The notes under the pieces were generated by a model. That model saw only the letters and a program-made list of their open reading frames with translations, did no database searches and was not told the DNA's origin. A DNA stretch of 37,616 bases from Gracilibacillus sp. YIM 98692. Lineage in GTDB: Bacteria; Bacillota; Bacilli; Bacillales; Amphibacillaceae. The stretch is from NCBI RefSeq assembly GCF_010993965.1, contig NZ_WIXM01000033.1, positions 1 to 37,616 of the forward strand, written 5' to 3'. Numbering within the stretch: position 1 is the first letter of the stretch; each line of letters opens with the position of its first letter. Both the position numbers and the translations under genes were made by a program. Of the stretch, positions 1-9,383 are shown piece after piece.

Positions 1-37
1 TTCTTTTTCACTCAAAACAGCACAGTTTTTCAGTGGC

Positions 38-222
38 CTCGAAGAGCAGCTTCCGAAGACCCCACAGGATGCACCTGCGTCTTCTAGTAAAGCTTCGTAG
101 TAGGCTTCCTCGGTGCAAGGGAGCAAAGCTGTTATTTCAAGTAGCCCCCTGGCTGAGGTGCTGCCCCCGGAAAGCGAGTGTTTTTCCGCAGCGTCGATTA
201 CGCACTCATCGAGACAAGCGGA
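38..222 (+). repeat. GC-rich dispersed repeat, copy A
   Basis: This GC-rich block in AT-rich surroundings matches, on the opposite strand, the block near 37140-37285. Shared segments in order are GAAGACCCC-CAGG, GGCTGAGG(T/C)-GTGC/CTGC, CCCCCGGAAAG, GTTTTT-CGCAGCG and GCACTCATC. A shorter third copy lies at 37500-37545. It carries no plausible gene; the open frame across it is arginine-rich and lacks a ribosome binding site. I recall sequences of this type as common intergenic repeats in Bacillaceae, but cannot confirm the family here. Copy edges are approximate. Confidence 0.6.
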
Positions 223-478
223 GGAAAACTTCACCAAAGTTACTGCACAGTTTATGGATATTGTGCATTAAGGTTTATTTTGTATACCTATAAACTTTTT
301 TAAAATAGATTAGGAAATGATAAGCATCTATTTTATCTGGAATGCTATTTTTTCTGTGAAGTTAGAGAGTCATTCTATTTAGAAAAACGTAGATAGGACT
401 TGATGTGAATCGCTTTTTCTTAGTTCTGTTTTTTTTCTTTTTTCATACAATGTATTTGAAGGGGGGAAGACACTTTAT
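223..478 (+). promoter_or_regulatory. AT-rich leader before yqfC with a sigma-E-like -10
   Basis: No gene is visible in this stretch. CATACAAT at 444-451 is a full match to the sigma-E -10 consensus (CATACAnT), and yqfC-yqfD orthologues are known sigma-E sporulation genes. The region expected to hold the -35 (about 422-430) matches poorly, so the promoter call rests on the -10 and on the genes downstream. A strong ribosome binding site (AAGGGGGGAA) begins at about 459. Confidence 0.35.
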
Positions 479-787
479 ATGAAAAAAATAAAAACGAGAA
501 TGGGAAACTGGCTTACTAAAACATTAGAACTTCCTTCTGAAGTAACGTTAGAACTGCCCAGAATTACAATGATTGGCTCGATTCATGCATATATTGAAAA
601 TCATCAAGGGTTAATGACCTTTAAGACAAATGAATTACGGTTAAAAGTACACCACGGATATGTGAAAATTGTTGGTTCTGATTTTGTATTGAAAATGATG
701 ATCGAACAAGAGATTCTTTTAGAAGGAAATATTGAAGATGTCTCTTTTCAAATAGAAAATGGTAAGAAGATTTCGGAGGGGAAATAG
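479..787 (+). CDS. yqfC: Sporulation protein YqfC
   Basis: A 102-residue soluble protein of the YqfC family, whose members are sigma-E-dependent sporulation proteins of unknown biochemical role. The core carries the LELPRITMIG segment near residues 23-32 and a beta-rich body typical of the family, with no signal peptide or membrane segment. The start follows an AAGGGGGGAA ribosome binding site. It lies 2 bp before yqfD, as in other Bacillaceae, which implies co-transcription. The assignment rests on the sequence pattern together with the yqfC-yqfD-phoH order. No catalytic residues are known for the family. Confidence 0.9.
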   Translation: MKKIKTRMGNWLTKTLELPSEVTLELPRITMIGSIHAYIENHQGLMTFKTNELRLKVHHGYVKIVGSDFVLKMMIEQEILLEGNIEDVSFQIENGKKISEGK

Positions 788-789
788 TT

Positions 790-2013
790 ATGTCTTTCAA
801 AAAACAGAATTGGTTTACAGGAGCATTAACTATACGAGTAAAAGGGGAATATCCGGAATTATTTTTTAATTTATGTGTAAAAAATGGGATGGATGTATGG
901 GATATTGTAAAAGAAGACAGAACAACTTGTAAAGGTAAAATAAATATTGCAGATTTGTCAAAACTAAGACAAGTTAAGCGTAAAACCATTTATAAAATCT
1001 CTTTTGTTAGTAAATCAGGATTTCCTTTTTTGATTAAAAAATTAAAATATCGTAAACCACTATTATTTGGTTTTTTCCTTGGGCTTTTGTTTATTTTTTT
1101 CTTGTCTAACATTGTATGGCGTGTGGAAGTGGAAGGATTAGAAGAGGAGCTAGAAAGGCAAGTTTATACTAAATTGGAGGATTATGGCGTTTATAGAGGC
1201 GGTTTTCAATGGAATATTGAATCACCAGCAGAGATACAAAAAAAACTGCTTCAAGATATTCCAGAGTTGCTATGGGTGGGTGTGAAAAAACAAGGAGCTT
1301 CTTATCATTTAGAAGGAGTAGAAAAAATCACGGTTGATAAAGAAGAAGAATTACCTCCAAGCCATCTTGTTGCAAGGAAAGAAGGCGTTATAGAAAAAGT
1401 ATATGTGTCAAATGGACAACCTCTTGTTACAGAAAATCAAGTCGTACAAAAAGGAGATATCTTGGTATCTGGTTACTTAGTAAACCAAGAAGCAATCACA
1501 GAGGATGAGGATGAGGAAAAGGAACAAACACATAAACCGGTTGCTGCTGAAGGAGAAGTAATTGCAAAGGTTTGGTATCGAAGTGAGATAGCCTTGCCTT
1601 TAGAGGAATCCTATCAAGTACTATCAGGAAATGTAATGGATAAATATTACTTGCGAATTTCTCGTTATTTAATCCCTATATGGAATTGGGGAAAACCTGA
1701 GTATTCAAAGTTTCAATTAGATACAGAGGAACGGTTCTTATATTTCCTGAAGTGGAAGTTACCCCTTTCATTTATTAAACAATCTATAAGCGAAAAGGAG
1801 GAAGTAACCGAGAAAAGAACTTTAGAAGAAGCAAAACAATTAGCATTACAGCAGGCAAAGAGAAATTTGAAAAAAGAAATCCCGTTAGATGCTGAAATAA
1901 CCAAAGAAAAACTTTTGCACGAAAGGGAAGAGAATGGTAAAGTTAAATTAACCTTATATTACACGGTGCTAGAAGATATTACAAAGAGACAACCTATAAA
2001 TCAAGGAGATTGA
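790..2013 (+). CDS. yqfD: Sporulation protein YqfD
   Basis: A 407-residue membrane protein of the YqfD / stage IV sporulation family. Residues 1-85 form a cytoplasmic N-terminal domain, one strong transmembrane helix spans about 90-109, and a long extracytoplasmic domain follows. That domain contains a beta-rich part with an acidic insert near residues 238-247 and a charged, helical C-terminal part. Family members are needed for efficient sporulation, probably in the mother-cell membrane; the biochemical role is unknown. The start follows a GGAGGGGAAAT ribosome binding site inside the end of yqfC. The stop codon lies between the ribosome binding site and start codon of phoH, so the three genes look translationally linked. 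Confidence 0.9.
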   Translation: MSFKKQNWFTGALTIRVKGEYPELFFNLCVKNGMDVWDIVKEDRTTCKGKINIADLSKLRQVKRKTIYKISFVSKSGFPFLIKKLKYRKPLLFGFFLGLLFIFFLSNIVWRVEVEGLEEELERQVYTKLEDYGVYRGGFQWNIESPAEIQKKLLQDIPELLWVGVKKQGASYHLEGVEKITVDKEEELPPSHLVARKEGVIEKVYVSNGQPLVTENQVVQKGDILVSGYLVNQEAITEDEDEEKEQTHKPVAAEGEVIAKVWYRSEIALPLEESYQVLSGNVMDKYYLRISRYLIPIWNWGKPEYSKFQLDTEERFLYFLKWKLPLSFIKQSISEKEEVTEKRTLEEAKQLALQQAKRNLKKEIPLDAEITKEKLLHEREENGKVKLTLYYTVLEDITKRQPINQGD

Positions 2014-2015
2014 TT

Positions 2016-2975
2016 ATGTCGGAAGATTTAAAAGTGATCGATTTACATGTAGAAAACCCGAATGAAGCGTTAAGTTTATTTGGAACAGAAGACCGACACC
2101 TCAAACAATTGGAAGAACAATTACAGGTATCTATTGTTTCAAGAGGTGAACAAGTTAGTGTCTCTGGCAGTGAAACAGATGCAACCATTATTCGTGAGGT
2201 GTTGCAAGGTCTATTAAATATCATACGCAAAGGTATTACCATTACGGAACGAGATGTGGTATATGCGATTGATTTAGCGAAAAAAGGTAAGATAGACCAA
2301 TTAGAAACTTTATTTGAAGACGAAATAACGAAAAACGCCAATGGGAAATCTATTCGAGTTAAAACCCTAGGTCAGAGAAATTATTTACAAGCAATAAAAC
2401 AGAATGATCTTGTTTTTGGAATAGGACCAGCAGGGACTGGGAAGACTTACTTAGCTGTTGTGATGGCAGTGCATGCATTAAAAAATGGTCAAGTGAAACG
2501 AATTATCTTGACAAGACCTGCAGTAGAAGCTGGTGAAAGCTTAGGTTTTTTGCCAGGTGATTTGAAGGAAAAAGTAGATCCTTATTTAAGGCCGTTATAT
2601 GATGCTCTACATGATGTATTAGGTACAGAGCATACAATGCGATTAATTGAGAGAGGCACGATTGAAATTGCACCTCTAGCATATATGCGTGGCCGCACTT
2701 TAGATGATGCATTTGTTATTTTAGACGAAGCCCAAAATACGACAAATGCACAAATGAAAATGTTTTTGACTAGGCTAGGCTTTGGTTCTAAAATGGTTAT
2801 AACAGGAGATGTAACGCAAATTGACTTACCTCAAGGGGTGAAATCTGGGTTGATTGAGGCAAGAGATACGTTAACAGATATAAAAGGGATTGGTCTTATA
2901 TTCTTATCTCAATCAGATGTAGTACGTCACCCTATTGTACAGCGAATTATTGATGCATATGAAACAAACGGCTAA
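2016..2975 (+). CDS. phoH: PhoH-like P-loop ATPase
   Basis: A 319-residue cytoplasmic ATPase of the PhoH family. Walker A is GPAGTGKT at residues 137-144 and Walker B is VILDEAQ at 234-240. The N-terminal 100 residues look like a KH-type nucleic-acid-binding region, as in bacterial PhoH proteins. Family members are predicted RNA-linked ATPases or helicases, often next to ybeY, as here. The ATG at 2016 is chosen because AAGGAG at 2003-2008 sits at proper distance; the in-frame TTG two codons upstream overlaps that site. Unlike B. subtilis, the next gene is not pgpH: a hairpin terminator follows, then ybeY. Despite the name, nothing here shows phosphate control. Confidence 0.93.
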   Translation: MSEDLKVIDLHVENPNEALSLFGTEDRHLKQLEEQLQVSIVSRGEQVSVSGSETDATIIREVLQGLLNIIRKGITITERDVVYAIDLAKKGKIDQLETLFEDEITKNANGKSIRVKTLGQRNYLQAIKQNDLVFGIGPAGTGKTYLAVVMAVHALKNGQVKRIILTRPAVEAGESLGFLPGDLKEKVDPYLRPLYDALHDVLGTEHTMRLIERGTIEIAPLAYMRGRTLDDAFVILDEAQNTTNAQMKMFLTRLGFGSKMVITGDVTQIDLPQGVKSGLIEARDTLTDIKGIGLIFLSQSDVVRHPIVQRIIDAYETNG

Positions 2976-2992
2976 TCATAAAGGAACAGCAT

Positions 2993-3018
2993 AACTTGGC
3001 AATTCTGCCAAGTTTTCT
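2993..3018 (+). terminator. Rho-independent terminator after phoH
   Basis: Perfect 8-bp stem ACTTGGCA / TGCCAAGT with a short loop, followed by TTTTCTTG. It separates yqfC-yqfD-phoH from ybeY. Confidence 0.7.
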
Positions 3019-3087
3019 TGCTCTATTCGCTTTTAAAAAATGTCATGTTTAAAGGGCGATAATAATAACTAGGGGGTTAATGAAGAA

Positions 3088-3552
3088 ATGATAATGGATT
3101 TCCAAGATGAGACAAAGGAATTAGATCCTCAATATTACTCGTTACTTAAAGAGTTATTAGCATATGCGAGCGAGCAGGAAAATGTCCCAGCAAATGCTGA
3201 ACTATCCGTTACATTTGTCGATGATGAAGAAATAAGAAAATTAAATCTTGAATACCGTGATTTAGACTATCCAACAGATGTATTATCTTTTGCTTTGGAA
3301 GAGGAAGTTGAAGAAGAGCTTGTTATTACGGGAGATGAACTGCCAGTTATATTAGGAGATATTATAATCTCTGTAGATAAGGCTCAAGAGCAAGCGATAG
3401 CTTATAACCATTCATTCAAAAGAGAATTGGGATTTTTAGCATTGCATGGTTTTTTGCATTTACTTGGATATGATCATATGGAGAAAGAAGAAGAAAAGCA
3501 AATGTTTCATCGACAAGAGGAAATTTTAAAAGGCTTTGGACTTTCGAGGTGA
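3088..3552 (+). CDS. ybeY: Endoribonuclease YbeY (rRNA maturation factor)
   Basis: A 154-residue YbeY (UPF0054) metalloprotein, the single-strand endoribonuclease needed for 16S rRNA 3' maturation and late 70S quality control. The zinc signature H-x3-H-x5-H is at H120, H124 and H130 (HGFLHLLGYDH). The family motifs RxLDYPTDVLSF (near residues 57-68) and GDIIIS (90-95) are also present. The start is the ATG preceded by AGGGGG; a second in-frame ATG two codons later is possible. The stop TGA sits 4 bp before the dgkA start, so the two genes are probably translationally coupled. Confidence 0.95.
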   Translation: MIMDFQDETKELDPQYYSLLKELLAYASEQENVPANAELSVTFVDDEEIRKLNLEYRDLDYPTDVLSFALEEEVEEELVITGDELPVILGDIIISVDKAQEQAIAYNHSFKRELGFLALHGFLHLLGYDHMEKEEEKQMFHRQEEILKGFGLSR

Positions 3553-3556
3553 AAGT

Positions 3557-3898
3557 ATGTTTCATATAGGGCTGAAGTATGCAATTGCCGGTCTAATCGT
3601 TGCATTAAAAACAGAGAGAAACATTAAAATACATTTCTGTGCAGCATGCTTTGTCGTAATATTAGGTATCCTAACTGAAATATCAACAGTAGAATGGGCA
3701 ATTATTTTCTTAACTATTGGCTCTGTTATAAGTATGGAGCTTATTAATACATCATTGGAAAGGGCACTTGATTACATTGAACCAAATAACCAACAAGCTA
3801 TAGGAATAGCAAAGGACTTAGCAGCAGCAGCAGTTTTGATAAGTGCTATAATTTCTGTCTTTGTTGCCTGCTGTATATTCCTTCCTAAATGGATTTAG
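3557..3898 (+). CDS. dgkA: Undecaprenol kinase / diacylglycerol kinase family
   Basis: A small integral membrane kinase of 113 residues with three predicted transmembrane helices (about 24-41, 47-64 and 90-109). In Gram-positive bacteria this family phosphorylates undecaprenol to recycle the lipid carrier for cell wall synthesis. The conserved catalytic features E21-N22, E61, N64 and E68 are present, as is the AKDLAAAAVL segment at 85-94. It is slightly shorter than B. subtilis DgkA (about 123 residues). The start chosen is the ATG with GAGGTGAA upstream, not the earlier in-frame TTG inside ybeY. In B. subtilis cdd follows; here a 130-bp gap leads straight to era. Confidence 0.9.
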   Translation: MFHIGLKYAIAGLIVALKTERNIKIHFCAACFVVILGILTEISTVEWAIIFLTIGSVISMELINTSLERALDYIEPNNQQAIGIAKDLAAAAVLISAIISVFVACCIFLPKWI

Positions 3899-4028
3899 CT
3901 AGGCTTAGGCAATATGTCTGAAGAATTCAACTAGTTTTGTCGAAAGTATGAAAAAGGTAAAAAAATATAGTAAGATATACATATAAATAATGAATAATAG
4001 CAGCAAAGAAATAAACGGAGGAAATAAA

Positions 4029-4934
4029 ATGAATCACACTTTTAAATCAGGATTTATAGCCATTATCGGTAGACCAAATGTAGGAAAATCGACTTTTATG
4101 AATCATGTAATCGGTCAGAAAATTGCTATTATGAGTGATAAAGCACAAACCACTCGTCACAAGATTCAAGGCGTATATACTGACCAGGATAAGCAGATTG
4201 TATTTATTGACACCCCCGGGATCCACAAACCAAAGCACAAGCTGGGAAACTTTATGGTAAAAATGTCTGAAAACGCTTTAAGTGAAGTTGATGCTATTAT
4301 GTTTATGATTAATGCTGAAGAGGGCTATGGAAGAGGCGACCAATTTATTATCGACCGGCTGCAATCCGTAAACAAACCAGTCTTTTTAGTTATCAATAAG
4401 ATTGATTTAGTGCACCCTGATGAACTATTACCAATTATCCAGCAATATAAGGACAAGTATCCATTCGAAGAAATCATTCCAGTTTCAGCATTAGAAGGAA
4501 ATAATGTAAATCACCTAATGGACGTCCTAACAACTCATTTACCAGAAGGACCAAAATATTATCCAGATGATCATATAACAGATCATCCTGAAAGGTTTAT
4601 TATCAGCGAATTAATTCGTGAAAAAGTTTTGCAGTTGACCCGTGAGGAGATTCCTCATTCTATAGCGGTAGTGATTGACCAGATAGAAAGCAGAGGTGAT
4701 CATCAAAAGGTCCTGGTGCAAGCAACGATAATCGTTGAACGGAAATCACAGAAAGGGATTATCATTGGAAAACAAGGACAGATGTTAAAAGAAATTGGAA
4801 AACGTGCTAGGCAAGACGTGGAAAAACTATTAGGATCTAAAGTGTTTTTAGAACTTTGGGTGAAAGTTCAAAATAATTGGAGAAATAAAGATCATCAACT
4901 ACAAGAGTTTGGCTATAATCAAGAAGAATATTAA
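4029..4934 (+). CDS. era: GTPase Era
   Basis: A 301-residue ribosome-assembly GTPase that binds the 3' end of 16S rRNA and couples 30S maturation to growth. G1 is GRPNVGKST at residues 14-22, the G3 region is DTPG, and G4 is NKID near residue 125. The C-terminal KH domain carries [15 protein letters not shown]. Length equals the usual 300 residues. The ATG at 4029 has a clear CGGAGGAAA site; an upstream in-frame ATG at 3990 would add 13 polar residues without homology or a ribosome binding site. The gene lies near ybeY, which acts on the same rRNA end. No cytidine deaminase gene precedes it. Confidence 0.96.
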   Translation: MNHTFKSGFIAIIGRPNVGKSTFMNHVIGQKIAIMSDKAQTTRHKIQGVYTDQDKQIVFIDTPGIHKPKHKLGNFMVKMSENALSEVDAIMFMINAEEGYGRGDQFIIDRLQSVNKPVFLVINKIDLVHPDELLPIIQQYKDKYPFEEIIPVSALEGNNVNHLMDVLTTHLPEGPKYYPDDHITDHPERFIISELIREKVLQLTREEIPHSIAVVIDQIESRGDHQKVLVQATIIVERKSQKGIIIGKQGQMLKEIGKRARQDVEKLLGSKVFLELWVKVQNNWRNKDHQLQEFGYNQEEY

Positions 4935-5077
4935 ACAATTCGGCATCTATTTGTTTCATTTATGAAAAAGAGGAATTGGATGATATGGTAAATATTATTA
5001 CTTATGGAACGGCTAAATTAGGTCAATCTATAAATGAGCACAATGGAAAACTACCAAAAAGAAAGGTGAGGTTTATT

Positions 5078-5218
5078 GTGATCGATGTGCCATGGAAAAT
5101 TTTTAGTCAAACAGGTAATATTGAGGCATACTTATGGATGAAGCAAATAGAAGAAGAAGAGCTGAATGATCAAGATAAGGATATAGAGGATTCAATGTTT
5201 GAAGACACGCACTATTAA
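5078..5218 (+). CDS. yqzL: YqzL family small protein
   Basis: A 46-residue acidic protein with the YqzL signature W-x-x-FSQTGN(I/V)-x-x-YL near residues 6-19, followed by an acidic tail. The function is unknown; the gene is conserved between era and recO in Bacillaceae. I chose the GTG at 5078 because an AAGGTGAG site precedes it and the length then matches the family (about 47 residues). The frame stays open upstream to a TTG at 4976 and an ATG at 4985, which would add 31-34 residues not typical of the family. The end overlaps the region leading into recO. Confidence 0.75.
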   Translation: MIDVPWKIFSQTGNIEAYLWMKQIEEEELNDQDKDIEDSMFEDTHY

Positions 5219-5246
5219 GCAATGCAGAAAGGAAAAGGTGAACCTT

Positions 5247-5999
5247 GTGTTTGAGAAAGTAGAGGGCTTTATATTAAGAACACAGGATTACGGGGAAACA
5301 CATAAAATCGTTACAATCATGACTCCAAGTTTAGGGAAAATAGGAGCTGTTGCAAGAGGTGCTAAAAAGGCAAAAAGTCGAATGGCTGCGATTACGCAGC
5401 CATTTATTCATGGGTCCTACTTAATACAGCCTGGAAACAATTTAGCAACATTGCAACAAGGTGAAGTAATAACATCATTTCGAAAAATAAGGCAAGATAT
5501 TGTCAAAACAGCTTATGCTAGCTATATTGCAGAATTAACAGATAAGCTATTAGATCCAAAAAAATATAATCCATTTATTTATGAGCAGTTATTACATACT
5601 ATATCTTTTATCGATGAAGGAAAAGATGCAGAAGTATTAACGATGATTTATGAATGGAAAATGTATCAAGAATCAGGTATTTCACCGGTGATAGACCGGT
5701 GTGTTTTCTGTGGGAATCAACATTCTTTAAAAGGATTCTCAGTTAGAGAAGGTGGAACCATTTGTACATATTGTACGGCTAAAGATGAACATCTTATTTA
5801 TTTATCTGAGACATTGTTGAAGCTGTTTCATCTTTTTTTATGGATAAAAATAAATAGGATCGGTAATATTTCCATAAAGGATGAGAATAAAAATATATTA
5901 AGAACATTAATGGATCAGTATTATGACCAATATGGAGGTTTTTATCTGAAATCCAAAAGATTTCTGAACCAAATGAATAAATGGAGTGATTTCAATTGA
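5247..5999 (+). CDS. recO: DNA repair protein RecO
   Basis: A 250-residue recombination mediator of the RecFOR pathway, which loads RecA onto SSB-coated single strands. It has the N-terminal OB fold (starting FEKVEGFILRT-x-DYGE), a helical middle, and the zinc-binding pair C152-x2-C155 and C173-x2-C176. The GTG start at 5247 fits family alignment and follows AAGGTG; another GTG at 5238 with AAAGGA upstream would add three residues. The stop codon lies within the -35 hexamer of the downstream glyQ promoter, so the two transcription units abut without a gap. No terminator is visible after recO. Confidence 0.93.
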   Translation: MFEKVEGFILRTQDYGETHKIVTIMTPSLGKIGAVARGAKKAKSRMAAITQPFIHGSYLIQPGNNLATLQQGEVITSFRKIRQDIVKTAYASYIAELTDKLLDPKKYNPFIYEQLLHTISFIDEGKDAEVLTMIYEWKMYQESGISPVIDRCVFCGNQHSLKGFSVREGGTICTYCTAKDEHLIYLSETLLKLFHLFLWIKINRIGNISIKDENKNILRTLMDQYYDQYGGFYLKSKRFLNQMNKWSDFN

Positions 6000-6024
6000 C
6001 AACTGAACCATTCTTTCGTATCAT
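5996..6024 (+). promoter_or_regulatory. Sigma-A promoter of the glyQS leader
   Basis: TTGACA at 5996-6001, a 17-bp spacer and TATCAT at 6019-6024. The -35 overlaps the recO stop codon. Transcription should begin near 6031 and enter the T-box leader. Confidence 0.75.
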
Positions 6025-6049
6025 TTACAGATGAATAAAATATCGAACT

Positions 6050-6265
6050 GTGTTGAAAGAGAGTAGTATTAATGAAAAGTCTTTTAAAGCGAGCTCAGGT
6101 TGGTGAAAGCTGGGTAAGAAACTCATTAAGAAGGCGCTCTGGAACAGTAGTTTTGAAAAGTGGTTATTTCTGGATAATAAAGAAATAACAAATAGGGTGG
6201 AACCGCGGGCAACCCGTCCCTATGCCTCATCGTATGTATAGATGAAGCATAGGGACGGGTTTTCT
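6050..6265 (+). promoter_or_regulatory. T-box riboswitch, glycine-responsive
   Basis: Leader RNA with T-box features: a stem I region (about 6055-6140) with GGTGAAAGC in the apical part and AGAAACTC after it, and the conserved T-box AGGGTGGAACCGCG at 6194-6207. A strong terminator follows. GGC at 6133-6135, on the 3' side of stem I, is the likely specifier codon, which fits the glycyl-tRNA synthetase genes downstream. Uncharged tRNA-Gly would pair with the specifier and stabilise the antiterminator, allowing glyQS to be read. The specifier assignment is by position, not by folding. Confidence 0.9.
6211..6263 (+). terminator. T-box-controlled intrinsic terminator
   Basis: Very long stem: AACCCGTCCCTATGC pairs with GCATAGGGACGGGTT, and the inner CATC/GATG extends it; a TTTTCTATTT tract follows. 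It overlaps the 3' side of the antiterminator, as expected for a T-box switch. Confidence 0.9.
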
Positions 6266-6381
6266 ATTTGTACTACAGCTTTCGAAGGGAAGTATTCTTC
6301 AACTTAGTTTAGAGCCGTAGAATAAAAATTGGCCAAATAGAGGTAAAATCAAGATTTGTGAATCAAATTGGAGGTAGAAGT

Positions 6382-7275
6382 ATGAATATTCAAGAAATGA
6401 TCCTAACATTACAGAAACATTGGTCTGATCAAAATTGCATTTTAATGCAAGCATACGATGTTGAGAAAGGGGCTGGAACCATGTCTCCGATGACTTTATT
6501 AAGAAGTCTTGGACCTGAACCATGGAACGTGGCATATGTAGAACCTTCTAGAAGACCGGCCGATGGAAGGTATGGGCAAAATCCGAACCGTTTGTATCAA
6601 CATCATCAATTCCAAGTAATTATGAAACCATCTCCTGACAATATACAGGATCTATATTTAGAATCATTAGAGAAACTTGGCATTAATTCAAATGAACATG
6701 ATATTCGATTTGTAGAAGATAACTGGGAAAATCCTACACTTGGAGCTGCGGGCCTAGGATGGGAAGTATGGCTCGATGGTATGGAAATTACTCAATTTAC
6801 TTACTTTCAGCAAATAGGTGGACTAGAAGCAAACCCTGTAGCGGTAGAAATCACATATGGAATTGAGCGATTAGCATCCTATATTCAGGATAAAGAAAAT
6901 GTGTTTGAATTAGAATGGACGTCTGGAGTGACTGTTGGAGATATCTTCTATCAACCAGAATATGAGCATTCTACTTATACCTTTAATGAATCAGATACAG
7001 ATATGTTATTTGATTTATTTAATACCTATGAAAAAGAAGCAAAAAGAATTATGGAAAAAGAACTTGTATTTCCAGCCTATGATTATGTATTAAAATGTTC
7101 ACATACTTTTAACCTTTTAGATGCAAAAGGTGTTATATCAGTGACAGAAAGAACTGGATATATCGGACGGGTTCGTAATTTAGCCCGTGAAATTGCAAAA
7201 TTATATGTCGCAGAACGTGAACGTTTAGGTTTTCCGATGTTGAAAGGGGAGAAAGCAGATCATGAAAACAACTAA
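6382..7275 (+). CDS. glyQ: Glycyl-tRNA synthetase alpha subunit
   Basis: A 297-residue alpha subunit of the bacterial (alpha-2 beta-2) glycyl-tRNA synthetase. It holds the class II catalytic core that makes glycyl-adenylate. Family blocks [13 protein letters not shown] at the start, AYVEPSRRP with [10 protein letters not shown], and [21 protein letters not shown] are intact. The ATG at 6382 follows GGAGGTAG; an earlier in-frame TTG/GTG region adds nothing homologous. Expression should be set by the T-box upstream. The stop overlaps the start of glyS by 14 nt, which suits equimolar synthesis of the two subunits. Confidence 0.97.
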   Translation: MNIQEMILTLQKHWSDQNCILMQAYDVEKGAGTMSPMTLLRSLGPEPWNVAYVEPSRRPADGRYGQNPNRLYQHHQFQVIMKPSPDNIQDLYLESLEKLGINSNEHDIRFVEDNWENPTLGAAGLGWEVWLDGMEITQFTYFQQIGGLEANPVAVEITYGIERLASYIQDKENVFELEWTSGVTVGDIFYQPEYEHSTYTFNESDTDMLFDLFNTYEKEAKRIMEKELVFPAYDYVLKCSHTFNLLDAKGVISVTERTGYIGRVRNLAREIAKLYVAERERLGFPMLKGEKADHENN

Positions 7276-9355
7276 TGTTTTATTTGAAGTAGGTTTAGAA
7301 GAAATGCCTGCTCGATTTATGAATAATACGGAGCAACAACTTTTAGAAAATACAAAGAATTGGTTGGAAGACATCCGGTTACCTTATGAACAAATTACGA
7401 CGTATATTACACCTAGAAGATTTGCAGTACTCATAGAAGGATTGACAGCTAAACAAGCAGATCAAGAAGAAGAAGCAAAGGGTCCTGCCGAAAAAATTGC
7501 AGTAGATGAAGATGGCAATTGGACAAAAGCAGCGATCGGATTCTCAAAAGGTCAAGGAAAAAATGTGGATGATATTTACTTTAAGGATTTAAACGGTACG
7601 CGATATGCATATGTGAAGAAATTTCAAGAAGGCGAAGCTGCGGAAAAATTATTATCAGGCTTTAAAGATATAATTGTAGGTTTAAATTTCCCTAAAAATA
7701 TGCGTTGGTCTGATCAAACGATTAAATATATTCGTCCAATCAAGTGGTTACTGGCATTGCAAGATAATGAAGTGATTCCTTTTGAAATTGCAGGAGTTGA
7801 AACAGGCAATACGACACATGGGCATCGATTTTTAGGAGAACAAGTAGTCATAAATGATCCATTAAAATATGAACAGCTTTTAAGAGAGCAGTATGTCATA
7901 GCAAGTACTGCTGAAAGAGAAGGTATGATTCAAGAAGGTATTCGTCAGTTAAGTGAAGAACATAACTGGGTGGTTCCAATGGATGATGAATTATTAACAG
8001 AAGTGACCCATCTGGTAGAGTATCCAACAGTATTTTATGGTACTTTTAGTGAATCCTTTTTGCACATTCCAAAAGAAGTGCTTATTACATCAATGAAAGA
8101 GCATCAACGTTATTTCCCCGTACAATCAAAGGATGGCGAACTTTATCCTTATTTTATAGCGGTTCGAAATGGCACAAGCGATCATATCGAAAATGTATCG
8201 AAGGGAAATGAAAAAGTATTGCGTGCCAGATTGCAGGATGCTCAATTCTTTTATGAAGAAGACCAAAAACAACCGATTGAAAAGAACCTTGCTCAACTGG
8301 ACAGAATGGTATTTCAAGAGCAGCTAGGAACAATTAAAGATAAAGTGAATCGTGTAGTGGAGATTTCAAAGTTGATTGCCAATAAATTAAATTTAACAGA
8401 AAAAGAAGGAAATCAAATTATCCGAGCAGCTCAAATTAGTAAATTTGATCTTGTTACTAACATGGTTAATGAATTTACCGAATTACAAGGGATCATGGGT
8501 AGAAAATATGCAACAATCTTTGGAGAAGATGAAGCAGTTGCACAAGCTATAGAGGAACACTACATGCCAGTGAGTGCTAATGCTCCATTACCTAAGAGTA
8601 CGGTTGGTTCTGTGGTAAGTGTAGCAGATAAACTAGATACCATTGTGGGCTGTTTCGCAGTTGGTTTAAGACCTAGCGGCTCCCAAGATCCTTATGCATT
8701 AAGAAGACAAGCTCTTGGTATTATTCAAATTATGGAAAGTAAGCAATGGAAGGTGAACCTAAGCCAATTTATAGGTGAGGTACTATCACTATTTGTCGAT
8801 AAAGAGATGCTTACGGAGGATAAAAAAGCTGCGTTTGAACAATTAGAAATATTTTTTAAACAACGCGCAGCATACATTATGAAAGAAGAGAATATTGAAC
8901 ATGACATTGTGGACGCTGTACTTATTGGACAAATTGAAGACGTATCATTTATGAAGGCTAAAGCAAAATTATTAGCTAAAAAACGATATGACAGTCATTT
9001 TAAAGATAACCAGGAAGCATTGGTTCGTATTATGAACTTGGCAAACAAACATGAAGGCGAAGCTGAAGTGGATGAATCGAAGTTTGTAAATGCTGAGGAA
9101 AGGGACCTTTACACTGCTTATTTAAATATTAAATCAGACTATAAAAAAGCATTAGACCACCATGAAGAAGAAAAGGCTTTGCATATACTCTCGTCACTTT
9201 CAGCACCAATACATGCCTTCTTTGATCATACAATGGTAATGGATAAGGACCAAGATATTAGAGAGAATCGTTTAGCATTACTTCGCTTCATTGCAAATGA
9301 CATCACACAATTTGCAGATTTATCTAAGATACAATGGAAACAACATCAAGTGTAG
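7262..9355 (+). CDS. glyS: Glycyl-tRNA synthetase beta subunit
   Basis: A 697-residue beta subunit, close to the usual 680-690. It contains the N-terminal part starting [13 protein letters not shown], a central HD-like domain, and a C-terminal DALR-type anticodon-binding region (around residues 590-690). It recognises the tRNA and completes the synthetase. The start ATG lies 14 nt inside glyQ, with AAAGGGGA upstream. The genes form a T-box-regulated pair. In B. subtilis ccpN (yqzB) follows; here the next gene is yqfL directly, 28 bp downstream. Confidence 0.97.
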   Translation: MKTTNVLFEVGLEEMPARFMNNTEQQLLENTKNWLEDIRLPYEQITTYITPRRFAVLIEGLTAKQADQEEEAKGPAEKIAVDEDGNWTKAAIGFSKGQGKNVDDIYFKDLNGTRYAYVKKFQEGEAAEKLLSGFKDIIVGLNFPKNMRWSDQTIKYIRPIKWLLALQDNEVIPFEIAGVETGNTTHGHRFLGEQVVINDPLKYEQLLREQYVIASTAEREGMIQEGIRQLSEEHNWVVPMDDELLTEVTHLVEYPTVFYGTFSESFLHIPKEVLITSMKEHQRYFPVQSKDGELYPYFIAVRNGTSDHIENVSKGNEKVLRARLQDAQFFYEEDQKQPIEKNLAQLDRMVFQEQLGTIKDKVNRVVEISKLIANKLNLTEKEGNQIIRAAQISKFDLVTNMVNEFTELQGIMGRKYATIFGEDEAVAQAIEEHYMPVSANAPLPKSTVGSVVSVADKLDTIVGCFAVGLRPSGSQDPYALRRQALGIIQIMESKQWKVNLSQFIGEVLSLFVDKEMLTEDKKAAFEQLEIFFKQRAAYIMKEENIEHDIVDAVLIGQIEDVSFMKAKAKLLAKKRYDSHFKDNQEALVRIMNLANKHEGEAEVDESKFVNAEERDLYTAYLNIKSDYKKALDHHEEEKALHILSSLSAPIHAFFDHTMVMDKDQDIRENRLALLRFIANDITQFADLSKIQWKQHQV

Positions 9356-9383
9356 TTGACATTCAGGAGGAACTGTTACATTT

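Noticed and set aside
33-293. Open frame of 86 codons at the left end
   Set aside because: Arginine-rich, no ribosome binding site, lies across the GC-rich repeat; similar frames in the other copies are unrelated.
621-989. Minus-strand frame opposite yqfC-yqfD
   Set aside because: Shadow of two well-supported genes; no ribosome binding site and no domain pattern.
2993-3018. Hairpins with CTTGGCA / TGCCAAG after phoH and after nfo as a repeat family
   Set aside because: Only the stem bases are shared; loops and flanks differ, so two independent terminators are the simpler reading.
4976-5077. N-terminal extension of yqzL
   Set aside because: Open but not typical of the YqzL family; the GTG at 5078 has the better ribosome binding site. 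Kept only as an alternative.
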